Positions 1-10,103 of a stretch of 64,000 nucleotides of DNA are shown in pieces; within the stretch, counting starts at the first letter, position 1, and every line of letters begins with the position of its first letter. The stretch covers positions 1 to 64,000 of the forward strand of contig NZ_BOPA01000012.1 of the NCBI RefSeq assembly GCF_016863515.1. The letters run 5' to 3'. A program made the translations under genes and the position numbers. The notes below the pieces were generated by a model, which saw only the letters and a list, made by a program, of their open reading frames with translations, was not told the origin of the DNA and did not search any database. The stretch is from Micromonospora gifhornensis (GTDB lineage: Bacteria; Actinomycetota; Actinomycetes; Mycobacteriales; Micromonosporaceae).

Positions 1-1
1 C

Positions 2-58
2 GCGTCGTCGTCCACGGTCGGCCCGGCACCGGACGGCTCCCCGCTGGTGCGCTCGTGA
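2..58 (+). CDS. C-terminal end of an upstream gene, cut by the window start
   Basis: An open frame enters from the left edge and stops with TGA at 56-58. That stop overlaps the GTG start of the next gene (55-57) in a GTGA arrangement. Only 18 residues are visible (Ala/Ser/Pro-rich, ending LVRS), so no domain can be assigned. The overlap suggests translational coupling. Bacterial ABC half-exporters often come as adjacent pairs, so a partner half-transporter is a reasonable guess, but this is inference only. Confidence 0.4.
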   Translation, partial: ASSSTVGPAPDGSPLVRS

Positions 59-1959
59 CGGCCGGCGACCCGACCGGTCGGAACCACCGGGTGCCGGGCC
101 AGCGCTCGGGTCGTCACGAGGCCGACCCGGCGCGCTGGCGCGGGCTCGCTGCCGATCCGCACGCCGACCGCAGTCTCGCCGAGGACACCGACCCGGAGGC
201 GGTGGCCCGGCTACGGGTCCGCAGTCGTGCACTGCTGGCCGACGTGTTGCGCCCGCATCGTGCCCGGCTGGGCGGTGCGGTGGCGCTGCTGCTGACCCAG
301 AACGCGGCGGCGATGTCCGGGCCGTACCTGGTCATGCTCGGTATCGACCGGGCCATCGACCCGCTGCGCGACGGCGACGCGGGCCCACTGGTGGCCGTCG
401 CGGTGGCGTTCGCCGCCGCGACCGGCATCGAGTGGGCCGCCCGCCGCGCCTTCCTCACCCTCTCCGCCCGGATCGGCCAGGCCGTCCTGCTCGATCTGCG
501 CCAGCGGGTGTACGGGCACTTCCTGCGCCTGCCGGTGGCCTTCCACGAGCGGTACACCTCGGGTCGGGTGATCTCGCGGCTGACAAGCGACATCGACTCC
601 ATCGCCGAACTCGTCGACGGTGGGGTGGAGAGCCTGGTGATGGCGGCCCTGACGATCGTGTCGGTGGCCGGCATCCTGCTCTGGTTGGACCTGCCGCTGG
701 CCGCGGTCACCCTGCTCGCCTTTCCGCTGCTGTTCTGGCTGTCCCGCTGGTTCGCCCGGGCATCCGCCGCCGCCTACCGCCGCACCCGGGAGGCGATGGC
801 TCTGGTCATCGTCCATTTCGTGGAGTCGATGCGGGGCATCCGGGCCGTGCAGGCGTACCGCCGTGAGGGCCGCAACCAGGACATCTTCGCCACGGTCAAC
901 GACGATTACCGGCACTCCAGCCGGCATGCCTTCCGCCTGATCGCCACGTACTCGCCGGGGATCAAGCTGATCGGCAACGTCACAGTGGCGGTGGTGCTCT
1001 GCTACGGCGGCGCCCGGGTGCTCGGCGGCGAGACCGGTGTCGGGGTGCTCGCGGCGTTCCTGCTCTATCTGCGGCGGTTCTTCGAGCCGATGCAGGAGCT
1101 GAGCCAGTTCTACAACGCGCTCCAGTCGGCCACCGCCGCCCTGGAGAAGCTCGCCGGGGTGCTCGACGAACGGCCCGAGGTGGCCGAGCCGCAACGCCCG
1201 GTGCCGCTGCCCCGGGGGCCGAACCAGGGTGCGGTCACCTTCCGTGGCGTCTCGTTCGGGTACCGGCCGGACGCGCCGATCCTGACCGGGCTGGACCTCA
1301 CCATCCCCGCCGGGCAGACGGTGGCGCTGATCGGGCCGACCGGGGCCGGCAAGTCGACGCTCGCCAAACTGCTCGCCCGATTCCACGACCCGGCAGTCGG
1401 CACGGTCGCTCTGGACGGGGTGGACCTGCGCCAGGTGGCCGACGCGGACCTGCGTCGGGCGGTGGTGCTGGTGACCCAGGAGACACACCTGTTCGGTGGC
1501 AGCGTGGCGGAGAACATCCGATTCGGTCGCCCGGACGCCGACGACGCGGCGGTCGAGGCGGCCGCGCGGGCGATCGGCGCGCACGACTTCATCGCGGCAC
1601 TACCCGACGGGTACGCCACCGAGGTGCACCGGCGCGGTGGACGGCTCTCCGCCGGGCAGCGGCAACTTGTCGCCTTCGCCCGCGCGTTCCTGGCCGACCC
1701 GGCGGTGCTGATCCTCGACGAGGCCACCTCGTCGCTGGACATCCCGACCGAGCGGCTGGTGCAGCGGGCGCTCGGCACCATCCTGCGCGACCGGACCGCA
1801 GTGGTGATCGCGCACCGACTCTCCACTGTGGAGATCGCCGATCGGGTGCTGGTCCTCGACGACGGCCGGATCGTCGAGGACGGTCCACCGGCCGACCTGA
1901 TCGCCGGCGGTGGCCGGTACGCCGACCTGCACCGCCAGTGGATCGACTCGCTGCTCTAG
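55..1959 (+). CDS. ABC exporter half-transporter (membrane domain fused to ATPase)
   Basis: 634 residues with the usual type-I exporter layout: a hydrophilic N-terminus of about 70 residues, an ABC transmembrane domain over roughly residues 75-355, and a nucleotide-binding domain over roughly 390-625. Visible motifs are Walker A GPTGAGKST near 425, the signature LSAGQ near 530, Walker B VLILDEATSSLD, and the H-loop in AHRLS. The GTG start overlaps the stop of the preceding frame, which fits a heterodimeric exporter operon. The N-terminus is Arg/Pro/Gly-rich and carries no signal, so a later start is possible. The substrate cannot be read from sequence; lipid, drug or peptide export are all usual for the family. 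Confidence 0.88.
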   Translation: MTAGDPTGRNHRVPGQRSGRHEADPARWRGLAADPHADRSLAEDTDPEAVARLRVRSRALLADVLRPHRARLGGAVALLLTQNAAAMSGPYLVMLGIDRAIDPLRDGDAGPLVAVAVAFAAATGIEWAARRAFLTLSARIGQAVLLDLRQRVYGHFLRLPVAFHERYTSGRVISRLTSDIDSIAELVDGGVESLVMAALTIVSVAGILLWLDLPLAAVTLLAFPLLFWLSRWFARASAAAYRRTREAMALVIVHFVESMRGIRAVQAYRREGRNQDIFATVNDDYRHSSRHAFRLIATYSPGIKLIGNVTVAVVLCYGGARVLGGETGVGVLAAFLLYLRRFFEPMQELSQFYNALQSATAALEKLAGVLDERPEVAEPQRPVPLPRGPNQGAVTFRGVSFGYRPDAPILTGLDLTIPAGQTVALIGPTGAGKSTLAKLLARFHDPAVGTVALDGVDLRQVADADLRRAVVLVTQETHLFGGSVAENIRFGRPDADDAAVEAAARAIGAHDFIAALPDGYATEVHRRGGRLSAGQRQLVAFARAFLADPAVLILDEATSSLDIPTERLVQRALGTILRDRTAVVIAHRLSTVEIADRVLVLDDGRIVEDGPPADLIAGGGRYADLHRQWIDSLL

Positions 1960-2002
1960 GTAATTCGATGCCCGGCGGCGCGACGCTGCCTACCATCGAC
2001 GG

Positions 2003-4618
2003 ATGACTGATACGGCGAGGACGGCCCGTACCGGCGTCCCCGAGCGTCCGAGTTTGGACGGGCTCGAGGAGACCTGGTCGCGCCGCTGGCAGGAGGAGGG
2101 CACGTACGCGTTCGACCGCTCGAAGGCGGCTGTCCGGGGTCGCGGCGAGGCGTCAGACTCGCCGAGCCCGGATGGCCGTAGCGCGGACGTATACGCGATC
2201 GACACCCCGCCGCCGACCGTATCGGGCGAGCTGCACATGGGGCACGTCTTCTCGTACACCCACACCGACCTGGTCGCCCGGTTCCAGCGGATGCGCGGTC
2301 GGACGGTCTTCTACCCGATCGGCTGGGACGACAACGGGCTGCCCACCGAACGCCGGGTGCAGAACGTCTACGGCGTGAGCTGCGACCCGTCGCTGCCGTA
2401 CGACCCGGACTGGCAGGCACCGGACGCGCCGGTGAACGATGCGGCCCGCAAGAATCCGACCCCGATCTCCCGACGCAACTTCATCGAGCTGTGCGAGCGG
2501 TTGACCCTCGCCGACGAGCAGGTCTTCGAGGCGCTGTGGCGTCGACTCGGCCTGTCGGTGGACTGGTCGCTGGTGTACACCACAATCGGCCCGGTGGCTC
2601 GGGCCGCCTCGCAGCGGGCGTTCCTGCGCAACCTGGCCCGGGGTGAGGCGTACCAGTCGGAGGCGCCGACGCTGTGGGACGTCGGTTTCGCCACCGCCGT
2701 CGCGCAGGCCGAGTTGGAGGACCGCGAGCGACCCGGCGCGTACCACCGGTTGCGGTTCCACGCTCCCGGCGGGCGGGAGGTGCTGATCGACACCACCCGT
2801 CCGGAGTTACTGCCGGCCTGCGTGGCGCTGGTCTGCCACCCCGACGACGAGCGGTACGCGGACCTGGTCGGCGGCACTGTGCGTACGCCCGTCTTCGACG
2901 TGGAGGTGCCGGTGCGCGCGCACCCGCTGGCGGAGCCGGCCAAGGGCACCGGCATCGCGATGGTCTGCACGTTCGGTGACCTGACCGACGTGACCTGGTG
3001 GCGGGATCTGGGCCTGGAGACCCGGGTGGTGATCGGGCGCGACGGCCGGCTGCTGCCGGAACCGCCGGCCGGGGTGCCGGCGCAACCGTACGCGGCGCTG
3101 GCCGGGCAGGGCGTCAACGCGGCCCGGCGGACCATCGCGCAGTTGCTGGCCGACGCGGGTGACCTGGTCGGCGAGCCGCGCCCGATCACCCACCCGGTGA
3201 AGTTCTACGAGCGGGGCGACCGGCCGCTGGAGATCGTCTCGACCCGGCAGTGGTACCTGCGCAACGGGGGCCGCGACACCGACCTGCGGGAGGCGTTGCT
3301 GGCTCGGGGACGCGAGCTGCGCTGGGTGCCGGAGCACATGCGGCACCGCTACGAGCACTGGGTGGGTGGCCTGACCGGTGACTGGCTGGTCAGCCGACAG
3401 CGCTTCTTCGGCGTGCCGGTGCCGGTGTGGTACCGGCTCGACAACACTGGCGAGCCGGACTGGTCCCAGCCTCTCACGCCCGACGAGAATTCGCTGCCGA
3501 TCGATCCGTCCGACGACGTGCCCGCCGGCTACGACGAGTCCCAGCGCGGGATGCCGGGCGGTTTCGTCGGTGACCCGGACGTGCTGGACACCTGGGCCAC
3601 CTCGTCGCTGACCCCGCAGATCGCCGCCGGTTGGGAGACCGACCCGGACCTGTTCGCCCGGGTCTTCCCGATGGACCTGCGCCCCCAGGGGCAGGAGATC
3701 ATCCGCACCTGGTTGTTCGCCACGGTCGTGCGGGCCCACCTGGAACACGGCGTGCTGCCGTGGCGGACCGCCGAGTTGTCCGGCTGGATCCTGGACCCGG
3801 ACCGCAAGAAGATGTCCAAGTCCAAGGGAAACGTGGTCACCCCGATGGGGCTGCTGGAGCAGCACGGCTCCGACGCGGTGCGGTACTGGGCGTCCACCGG
3901 GCGTCCCGGCGTCGACCTGGCCTTCGACCCGGCGCAGATCAAGGTCGGTCGGCGACTGGCCACGAAGCTGCTCAACGCGTCGCGGTTCGCGCTCGGGCTG
4001 GGCGCCGCCGACGCGCTGCGCGCTGCGGCGACCGAACCGTTGGACCGGGCCATGCTCGCCGCGCTGGCCGAGGTGGTGACGACCGCGACGACGGCTTTCG
4101 AGGCGTACGACCACACGGCGGCGTTGCAGGCCACCGAGTCGTTCTTCTGGCGGTTCTGCGACGACTACATCGAGTTGGTGAAGGAACGCGCCTACGGCAC
4201 CGGCGCGGGCGCGGATTCGGCCCGAGCCGCGTTGGCCACCGCGTTGTCGGTGCAGTTGCGGCTGTTCGCCCCGTTCCTGCCGTACGCGACCGAGGAGGTC
4301 TGGTCCTGGTGGCGGTACGGCTCGGTGCACCGGTCACCGTGGCCCACCACGTACGAGGTGAGCCGGGCGATCCAGGGCGAGGGTGATCCGGCGTTGCTGC
4401 GGTTGGCCTCCGACGCGCTCGGGCAGGTGCGGCGGGCCAAGTCCGAGCGGAAGCTGTCCATGAAGGCGGAGGTGCCGCTGGCCGAGGCGCTCGGCCCGGC
4501 CGCCCTGCTCGACCAGCTCACGCTGATCGTCGACGACCTGCGGGCGGCCGGACACATCGGCAAACTCGACCTGCTCCCCGACCGCACCCCCGAACTCGTC
4601 ATCGCCTGCGCCTTCTAG
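2003..4618 (+). CDS. valS: Valyl-tRNA synthetase, type 2 (archaeal-like)
   Basis: 871 residues. Class I synthetase that attaches valine to tRNA-Val. The HIGH motif appears as HMGH near residue 77 inside PPPTVSGELHMGH, and the KMSKS motif as KMSKSKGN near residue 602. Between them lies the CP1 editing domain (roughly 190-390) that hydrolyses misacylated Thr-tRNA. The context PPPTVSG followed by GWDDNGLPTERRVQ is that of the type-2 (archaeal/rickettsial-like) family; ordinary bacterial enzymes have a PPNVTG-type motif and a C-terminal coiled-coil arm. The chain ends shortly after the anticodon-binding domain, so no such arm is evident. The gene is followed at once by a large inverted repeat that probably terminates transcription. 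Confidence 0.95.
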   Translation: MTDTARTARTGVPERPSLDGLEETWSRRWQEEGTYAFDRSKAAVRGRGEASDSPSPDGRSADVYAIDTPPPTVSGELHMGHVFSYTHTDLVARFQRMRGRTVFYPIGWDDNGLPTERRVQNVYGVSCDPSLPYDPDWQAPDAPVNDAARKNPTPISRRNFIELCERLTLADEQVFEALWRRLGLSVDWSLVYTTIGPVARAASQRAFLRNLARGEAYQSEAPTLWDVGFATAVAQAELEDRERPGAYHRLRFHAPGGREVLIDTTRPELLPACVALVCHPDDERYADLVGGTVRTPVFDVEVPVRAHPLAEPAKGTGIAMVCTFGDLTDVTWWRDLGLETRVVIGRDGRLLPEPPAGVPAQPYAALAGQGVNAARRTIAQLLADAGDLVGEPRPITHPVKFYERGDRPLEIVSTRQWYLRNGGRDTDLREALLARGRELRWVPEHMRHRYEHWVGGLTGDWLVSRQRFFGVPVPVWYRLDNTGEPDWSQPLTPDENSLPIDPSDDVPAGYDESQRGMPGGFVGDPDVLDTWATSSLTPQIAAGWETDPDLFARVFPMDLRPQGQEIIRTWLFATVVRAHLEHGVLPWRTAELSGWILDPDRKKMSKSKGNVVTPMGLLEQHGSDAVRYWASTGRPGVDLAFDPAQIKVGRRLATKLLNASRFALGLGAADALRAAATEPLDRAMLAALAEVVTTATTAFEAYDHTAALQATESFFWRFCDDYIELVKERAYGTGAGADSARAALATALSVQLRLFAPFLPYATEEVWSWWRYGSVHRSPWPTTYEVSRAIQGEGDPALLRLASDALGQVRRAKSERKLSMKAEVPLAEALGPAALLDQLTLIVDDLRAAGHIGKLDLLPDRTPELVIACAF

Positions 4619-4626
4619 GGGGTGAG

Positions 4627-4766
4627 GTGTAAGGAAGGGCACCTTATTAACGCCTCGTGCATAGGAAGGGCCCCTTGTTAACAGTTGTCGATCACAGCAG
4701 ATCGGCTCGTGTTAACAGGGGGCCCTTCCTCTACCTCAGGCGTTAATAAGGTGCCCTTCCTTGCAC
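4627..4766. repeat. Large inverted repeat of the GGAAGGGCCCCTT family (bidirectional terminator-like)
   Basis: Two 56-nt arms (4627-4682 and 4711-4766) are nearly perfect reverse complements around a 28-nt spacer. Each arm holds two sub-elements: AAGGAAGGGCACCTTATTAA, then a second one built on AGGAAGGGCCCCTTGTTAAC. The element fills the gap between convergent valS and the ABC-2 permease gene. Single-arm copies occur at 17197-17254 and 24165-24218, so this is a dispersed repeat family. Its position suggests transcription termination from both sides. Confidence 0.9.
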
Positions 4767-4767
4767 G

Positions 4768-5477
4768 TCAGCTGGTTTCGCCGGCTACGGAGAAGGAGCG
4801 GAGGCGGTTGACGGCCAGCAGGGTGAACGCGACGCTCACCAGCGCCGTCATCACCGCCGCCACCGGTACGGAGACCGTCGTGTCGAGCAGGTTCGTCGGG
4901 GCGAGCCGGTCCGCCAGCGCGATCACGTAGTGCTGGATGGAAAGGACCCGGGTGCCGGTGACGACGTTGCTGAGCAGCCCTTCCCAGATCAGCACGTAGA
5001 CCAGGCCGAGCAGGACCGGGCGTCGGGTGAGCAGGCTGGCCGCCACGAACAGGGCCGAGTAGGCCAGCGCTCCGATCGAGGCGGCGACGGCCAGCGCCAG
5101 TCCGAGGCGTACCGAGTCGGCCAGCAGGCCGGCGGCGAACAGCGGCACCGCGACGGTGACCGCGGTGGCCCCGACCGCCACCGCCAGCTTCGGCAGCACG
5201 ATCTGCCAGCGTGGCAGCGGTGTGGTGAGCACGTGCACCACCGTGCCGTCGTCGATCTCGGCACCGAGCACACCGGTGCCGACGATCAACGCGACCACCG
5301 GCAGCACGACGGCCAACCCGAGGCCGACGAGCACCGGCGGCCCCCAGGCGGACGGGGCCACCCCGAGGCCTCGGGAGAGCACGGCCAGCACCACCAGCAG
5401 CACGGGCAAGGGCAGCAGCAACAGGAACCGGCGACGCCCGAACAGCCCGCGCGCGGTGATCCAGGAAACAGTGGACA

Positions 5478-5478
<1 letters not shown>
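4768..5478 (-). CDS. ABC-2 type transporter permease
   Basis: 236 residues, strongly hydrophobic, with about six predicted membrane segments. A cytoplasmic loop reads GAEIDDGTVVHVLTTPLPRW, a layout typical of ABC-2 permeases. It is the last gene of a leftward four-gene operon. Its ATG overlaps the TGA of the upstream ATPase gene by one base (TGATG), so the two are probably co-translated and form one exporter. Substrate unknown. Confidence 0.85.
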
Positions 5479-6418
<940 letters not shown>

Positions 6419-6422
<4 letters not shown>

Positions 6423-7300
6423 CGGGCGGCCACCTTCCGGTAGCGGGCCAGCAGCAGGGCGACGCAGGCCGCGACGAGCAGGGCGGCGACCAGGGCGTAC
6501 ACCGGGCCGAAGGCACCGAGGTCGGGACCGAGGGCGTCCGGGTCGGTGATCACCTGGTCGCGCATCGTCCAGATGCCGACACCCTGGACGAGCGTGGACG
6601 GCGAGGCGATGCCGGCGAGCTGGTTCGCGGCCTGCGAGGGCAGGATCGACAGGACGCCGACGATCGGCGTGGTCATCAGGAAGACGGCGACGATGCCGCC
6701 GGCGGCGAAGGCCCGCTTGCCGGTCAGTGAGGCGATCAGCAGCCCCACCGCGGCGAAGACCACCGCCCACAACCCGGCGTAGAGCAGACCGGGCACCAGG
6801 TCCAGCAGCTCGTCCCAGACCGCGCCCATGTCGTTGCCGGTGAACGCGGCGCCGAGGAACATCACCAGCTGCGGCGCGCCGAGCAGCATCCAGAGCGCGG
6901 TGGCCAGCGCGAGCAGCTTGGCCATCGGGTAGTCGACGGTCGGCAACGGCCGGGAGAAGTACAGCGGCAGCACACCGCTGCGCAGATCCCGGGAGACCAG
7001 TTCCGGCGCGGCCACCGCGACGAAGAAGATGACAAGCCAGCTCATCGAATCGGCGAACTGGGCGTACGTCATGAGGGTTTCGCCGATCTGGCTGCCGATC
7101 GCGGTCACCGCGCCGGCCACCATCAGGACGATGCCGACCACCAGCCAGGGGAAGATCTTGGCCTTGGCGCTGCGACCCAACCCGAAGGCGGTCCGTACGC
7201 CGTGCACGTAGAGCGCGCCGAAGACCGCTCGGCGGCCCAGCCGCAGGCCGGTGTAGCGCTGGTAGCCGATGTCGTGGATGACACCCGTCGGTTCAGACAT
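6419..7300 (-). CDS. ABC-2 type transporter permease
   Basis: 293 residues. A soluble N-terminus of about 45 residues contains [11 protein letters not shown], seen in this permease group, followed by about six hydrophobic segments. The motif [20 protein letters not shown] is the conserved cytoplasmic loop that contacts the ATPase. The start overlaps the end of the upstream ATPase gene by 8 bp and the stop overlaps the next ATPase start by 4 bp, so the four-gene operon is tightly coupled. It probably pairs with the ATPase at 7293-8207. Substrate unknown. Confidence 0.88.
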
Positions 7301-8207
7301 GACTGCCCTCCCTGCGGGCGAAGAGCTCGGCCACCCGGTGCCGGCGCTGGTCGAGCCGGTGCAGCGGCAGGTCCAGGTCGGCGACCGCGCCGATGATGAG
7401 GTCGTACGTCTGCTGGTCGGCGAGCGGGACGAGCAGCAGCCGTCCCTCCCGACTCACCGGCAGGTCGAGCGCGGCCAGCCGGGCGGCCAGCGTCTCGGTG
7501 CCCTCGCTGACCTCGACGGCGAGCACGTCGGTGGTCGAGGTCATCGCGGCGATGTGGTCGGCACGCAGCAGCCGCCCGCCGTCGATGGCGACCAGGGTGT
7601 CGCAGATCCGCTCGACCTCGCCGAGCAGGTGGGAGCAGACAAGTACGGAGATGCCGAACTCGGTGCCGATCCGGTGCACCAGGGCCAGCATGGCGTCCCG
7701 GCCGGCCGGGTCGAGGCCGTTCGTGGGTTCGTCGAGCAGCAGCAGGTCGGGATCGTGCACGAGAGCCTGGGCGAGCTTGACTCGCTGCTTCATGCCGGTG
7801 GAGTAGCCACCCACCGGACGATGGCGTTCCTCGTGCAGCCCGACGTGCCGCAGCGCCTCGGAGGCCCGTTCCCGGGCGGCGGTACGTGGGAGGCCGCTGA
7901 TCTGCCCGAGATGGGTGACCAGTTCGGCGGCGGACAGGTCAGGTGGCAGGCAGTCGTGCTCCGGCATGTAGCCGACCCGGGCGCGGACTGCCGCCGGTTC
8001 GGTGGTCGGGTCCAGGCCCAGCACCCGGACCCGGCCACGGGTCGGGGTGAGCAGGCCCAGCAGGAGCTTGATAAGGGTTGATTTGCCGGCGCCGTTGGCG
8101 CCGACCAGGCCGACGATTCCCGGCTCGACCGTCACTGTCAGTTCGGACAGCGCGGTCACCCCACCGCCGTAGACCTTGGTCAACGACTCGGTTGCGATCA
8201 GTGTCAC
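7293..8207 (-). CDS. ABC transporter ATP-binding protein
   Basis: 304 residues; first gene of the leftward operon. Walker A is GANGAGKST near residues 36-44, the signature region YSTGMKQR near 133, and Walker [13 protein letters not shown]. The C-terminal part resembles the accessory domain of drug or lipid ABC-2 ATPases. It is transcribed divergently from the glycosyltransferase gene across 225 bp that should hold both promoters. With the next three genes it encodes two ATPase/permease pairs, either two separate exporters or one composite complex. Confidence 0.9.
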   Translation of the reverse strand: MTLIATESLTKVYGGGVTALSELTVTVEPGIVGLVGANGAGKSTLIKLLLGLLTPTRGRVRVLGLDPTTEPAAVRARVGYMPEHDCLPPDLSAAELVTHLGQISGLPRTAARERASEALRHVGLHEERHRPVGGYSTGMKQRVKLAQALVHDPDLLLLDEPTNGLDPAGRDAMLALVHRIGTEFGISVLVCSHLLGEVERICDTLVAIDGGRLLRADHIAAMTSTTDVLAVEVSEGTETLAARLAALDLPVSREGRLLLVPLADQQTYDLIIGAVADLDLPLHRLDQRRHRVAELFARREGSHV

Positions 8208-8432
8208 GACGACAGCCTAGAGACGGACGACAACGCGGTCTGTCCGGCACGCGCCCCGGTTTTCCCTGATCCTGCTTCCGGTGACTCCCCCTAGGGATCA
8301 GTCGGGGTCGTCGTCCTGCTGCGGCTTGCATGGATTCCGGTGCACGTACCCCGCCCCGGAAAGATCGATTCACTGGTACACACTGGAGCCCACCATTCGC
8401 TCTTCCGACAGCACGATGGGTAGTGGTCAGCC
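8208..8432. promoter_or_regulatory. Divergent intergenic region between the ABC operon and the glycosyltransferase gene
   Basis: 225 bp lies between two outward-reading genes and must contain at least two promoters. I see no convincing -35/-10 pair, long palindrome or small open frame here. The rightward gene lacks a strong Shine-Dalgarno sequence directly before its ATG at 8433. Confidence 0.4.
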
Positions 8433-10004
8433 ATGACGACCGGCGAGCTCAAGGTAAGTGTGGTGGTCCCGACGTACAACTCGGGCGGGCACCTCCAGCA
8501 GCTGATCGACTCGCTGCTGGGCCAGTCGATGCCGGTGACGGACTTCGAGGTGGTCTTCGTCGACGACGGCTCGACCGACGACACACCGGCCCGACTGGCG
8601 GAGCTGGCCGCCGCCCACCCGCACGTCACGGTGCTGAGCTGCGAGCACTCCGGCTGGCCGTCGCGCCCCCGCAACCTGGGTCTGGACCGGGCCCGCGGCG
8701 AGTACGTCCAGTTCGTCGACGACGACGACTGGCTCGCCGACGAGGCGCTGGAGCGGCTGCACGGCTACGCGGTGGCCAACGGCGCCGACATCGCCATCGG
8801 CAAGATGACCGGGCACGGCCGGTCGGTGCCCCGCGAGCTGTTCCGGGTCAACCGCCCCGACGCCAGGCTTGACGACTCTCCGCTGATGGAGAGCCTCACC
8901 TGCCACAAGATGTTCCGCCGCGCGTTCCTGCTGGCGCACGACCTGCGTTTCCCCGAGGAACCGCACAAGCGGCTGGAGGACCATCACCTGGTCGCGCGCG
9001 CCTACCTGCTGTCCCGGCGCACGAGTGTGCTGTCCGACTACACCTGCTACCACCATGCGCGGCGACCGGACGGCGGCAACCTGACAGCCACCCGGATGGA
9101 GCCTTCCGGGTACTACGACAGCCTGCGTGAGGTGCTGGACATCGTCGACGCGCACACCGAGCCGGGGCTGCTGCGCGACACGATGCACCGGCGCTGGCTG
9201 CGCAGCGAGATGGTCCGTCGACTGCGCGGCACCGGGCTGGGCAACGCGCCCCGGGACTGGGTCGACCAGGTCGCCGCGGAGGTGCAGAAGACCATCCAGG
9301 AGCGGTTCGCCCCGGAGGTGGCGGGCGGCCTGCGGAGCGTCGAGCGCACCGTCGCCGGCCTGGCCGCGCAGGGTCGGGTCGAGGATCTGGTCCGGTTGGC
9401 CGAGTGGGACGCGGGCGTGCGCGCCCGGACCCGGCTGAAGGCGTACGAGCTGACCGGTCTGACCCTGACGCTGCTGCTCAACAGCCAGCTCCGCAACGCC
9501 GACGAACCGGTCTCGTTCACGCACGCCGACGGCCGGGATCGGCTGGTGGTGCCGGTCGACGACGTACCCGACGAGTGGCTCGACTGCACCGACGACCTGA
9601 GCGCGGCCCGCCTCGACGTCATCGCGCAGCACGCCACCACCAACGACGAGTTCTTCCTCCCGGTGCACCACGAGGTGGACCGGGTCCCCGGGGAAGCAGG
9701 TGAGTTTCAGGTGCGCTACCGGGGGGCGGCCACTGTCGACTTCGGCACCCTCAACGAGGGTCGTACCCGGGGCGAGTGGATCCTCAAGGCCCGGGTCGCC
9801 GGCTTCGGCTGGACCATCGACGCGAAGCTGCCGCTGGAGATCACCTGCGACGCCGACGGTGCCCGGCCGGTGGTGGTCGACAAACGGAAGAAGAAGACTC
9901 CCGCCTCACCACCGGCGCCCCGGCCCGGTCTGTGGCGACGGTTGACCGGTTCCGCACGGGACCGGCTGGGCCTGGCCCGCCCGCAGGCGGTGCCGCTGTC
10001 GTAA
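8433..10004 (+). CDS. Family 2 glycosyltransferase
   Basis: 523 residues. The N-terminal GT-A domain (about 5-230) begins VSVVVPTYNSGG, has VDDGSTDD near residue 45 for nucleotide binding, and VDDDDW near 96 as the metal-binding DxD-type motif. The C-terminal half (about 240-500) has no family I recognise; it ends in a basic, Pro-rich tail. No membrane segment is obvious, so it probably acts at the cytoplasmic face on an activated sugar. It is followed 99 bp downstream by the sulfurylase-like/APS kinase fusion and then galT, all rightward, so a shared role in surface glycan synthesis is possible but unproven. Confidence 0.88.
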   Translation: MTTGELKVSVVVPTYNSGGHLQQLIDSLLGQSMPVTDFEVVFVDDGSTDDTPARLAELAAAHPHVTVLSCEHSGWPSRPRNLGLDRARGEYVQFVDDDDWLADEALERLHGYAVANGADIAIGKMTGHGRSVPRELFRVNRPDARLDDSPLMESLTCHKMFRRAFLLAHDLRFPEEPHKRLEDHHLVARAYLLSRRTSVLSDYTCYHHARRPDGGNLTATRMEPSGYYDSLREVLDIVDAHTEPGLLRDTMHRRWLRSEMVRRLRGTGLGNAPRDWVDQVAAEVQKTIQERFAPEVAGGLRSVERTVAGLAAQGRVEDLVRLAEWDAGVRARTRLKAYELTGLTLTLLLNSQLRNADEPVSFTHADGRDRLVVPVDDVPDEWLDCTDDLSAARLDVIAQHATTNDEFFLPVHHEVDRVPGEAGEFQVRYRGAATVDFGTLNEGRTRGEWILKARVAGFGWTIDAKLPLEITCDADGARPVVVDKRKKKTPASPPAPRPGLWRRLTGSARDRLGLARPQAVPLS

Positions 10005-10103
10005 CAGCGGGCGGTGGCCCGATCGGGCCGGTGGCAGTGCTGCCCTCGACCGATTGGCGGGCGACTGCGAAACTGTGTGCCGGTCGCCGGAGTTGGGGGT
10101 CTG

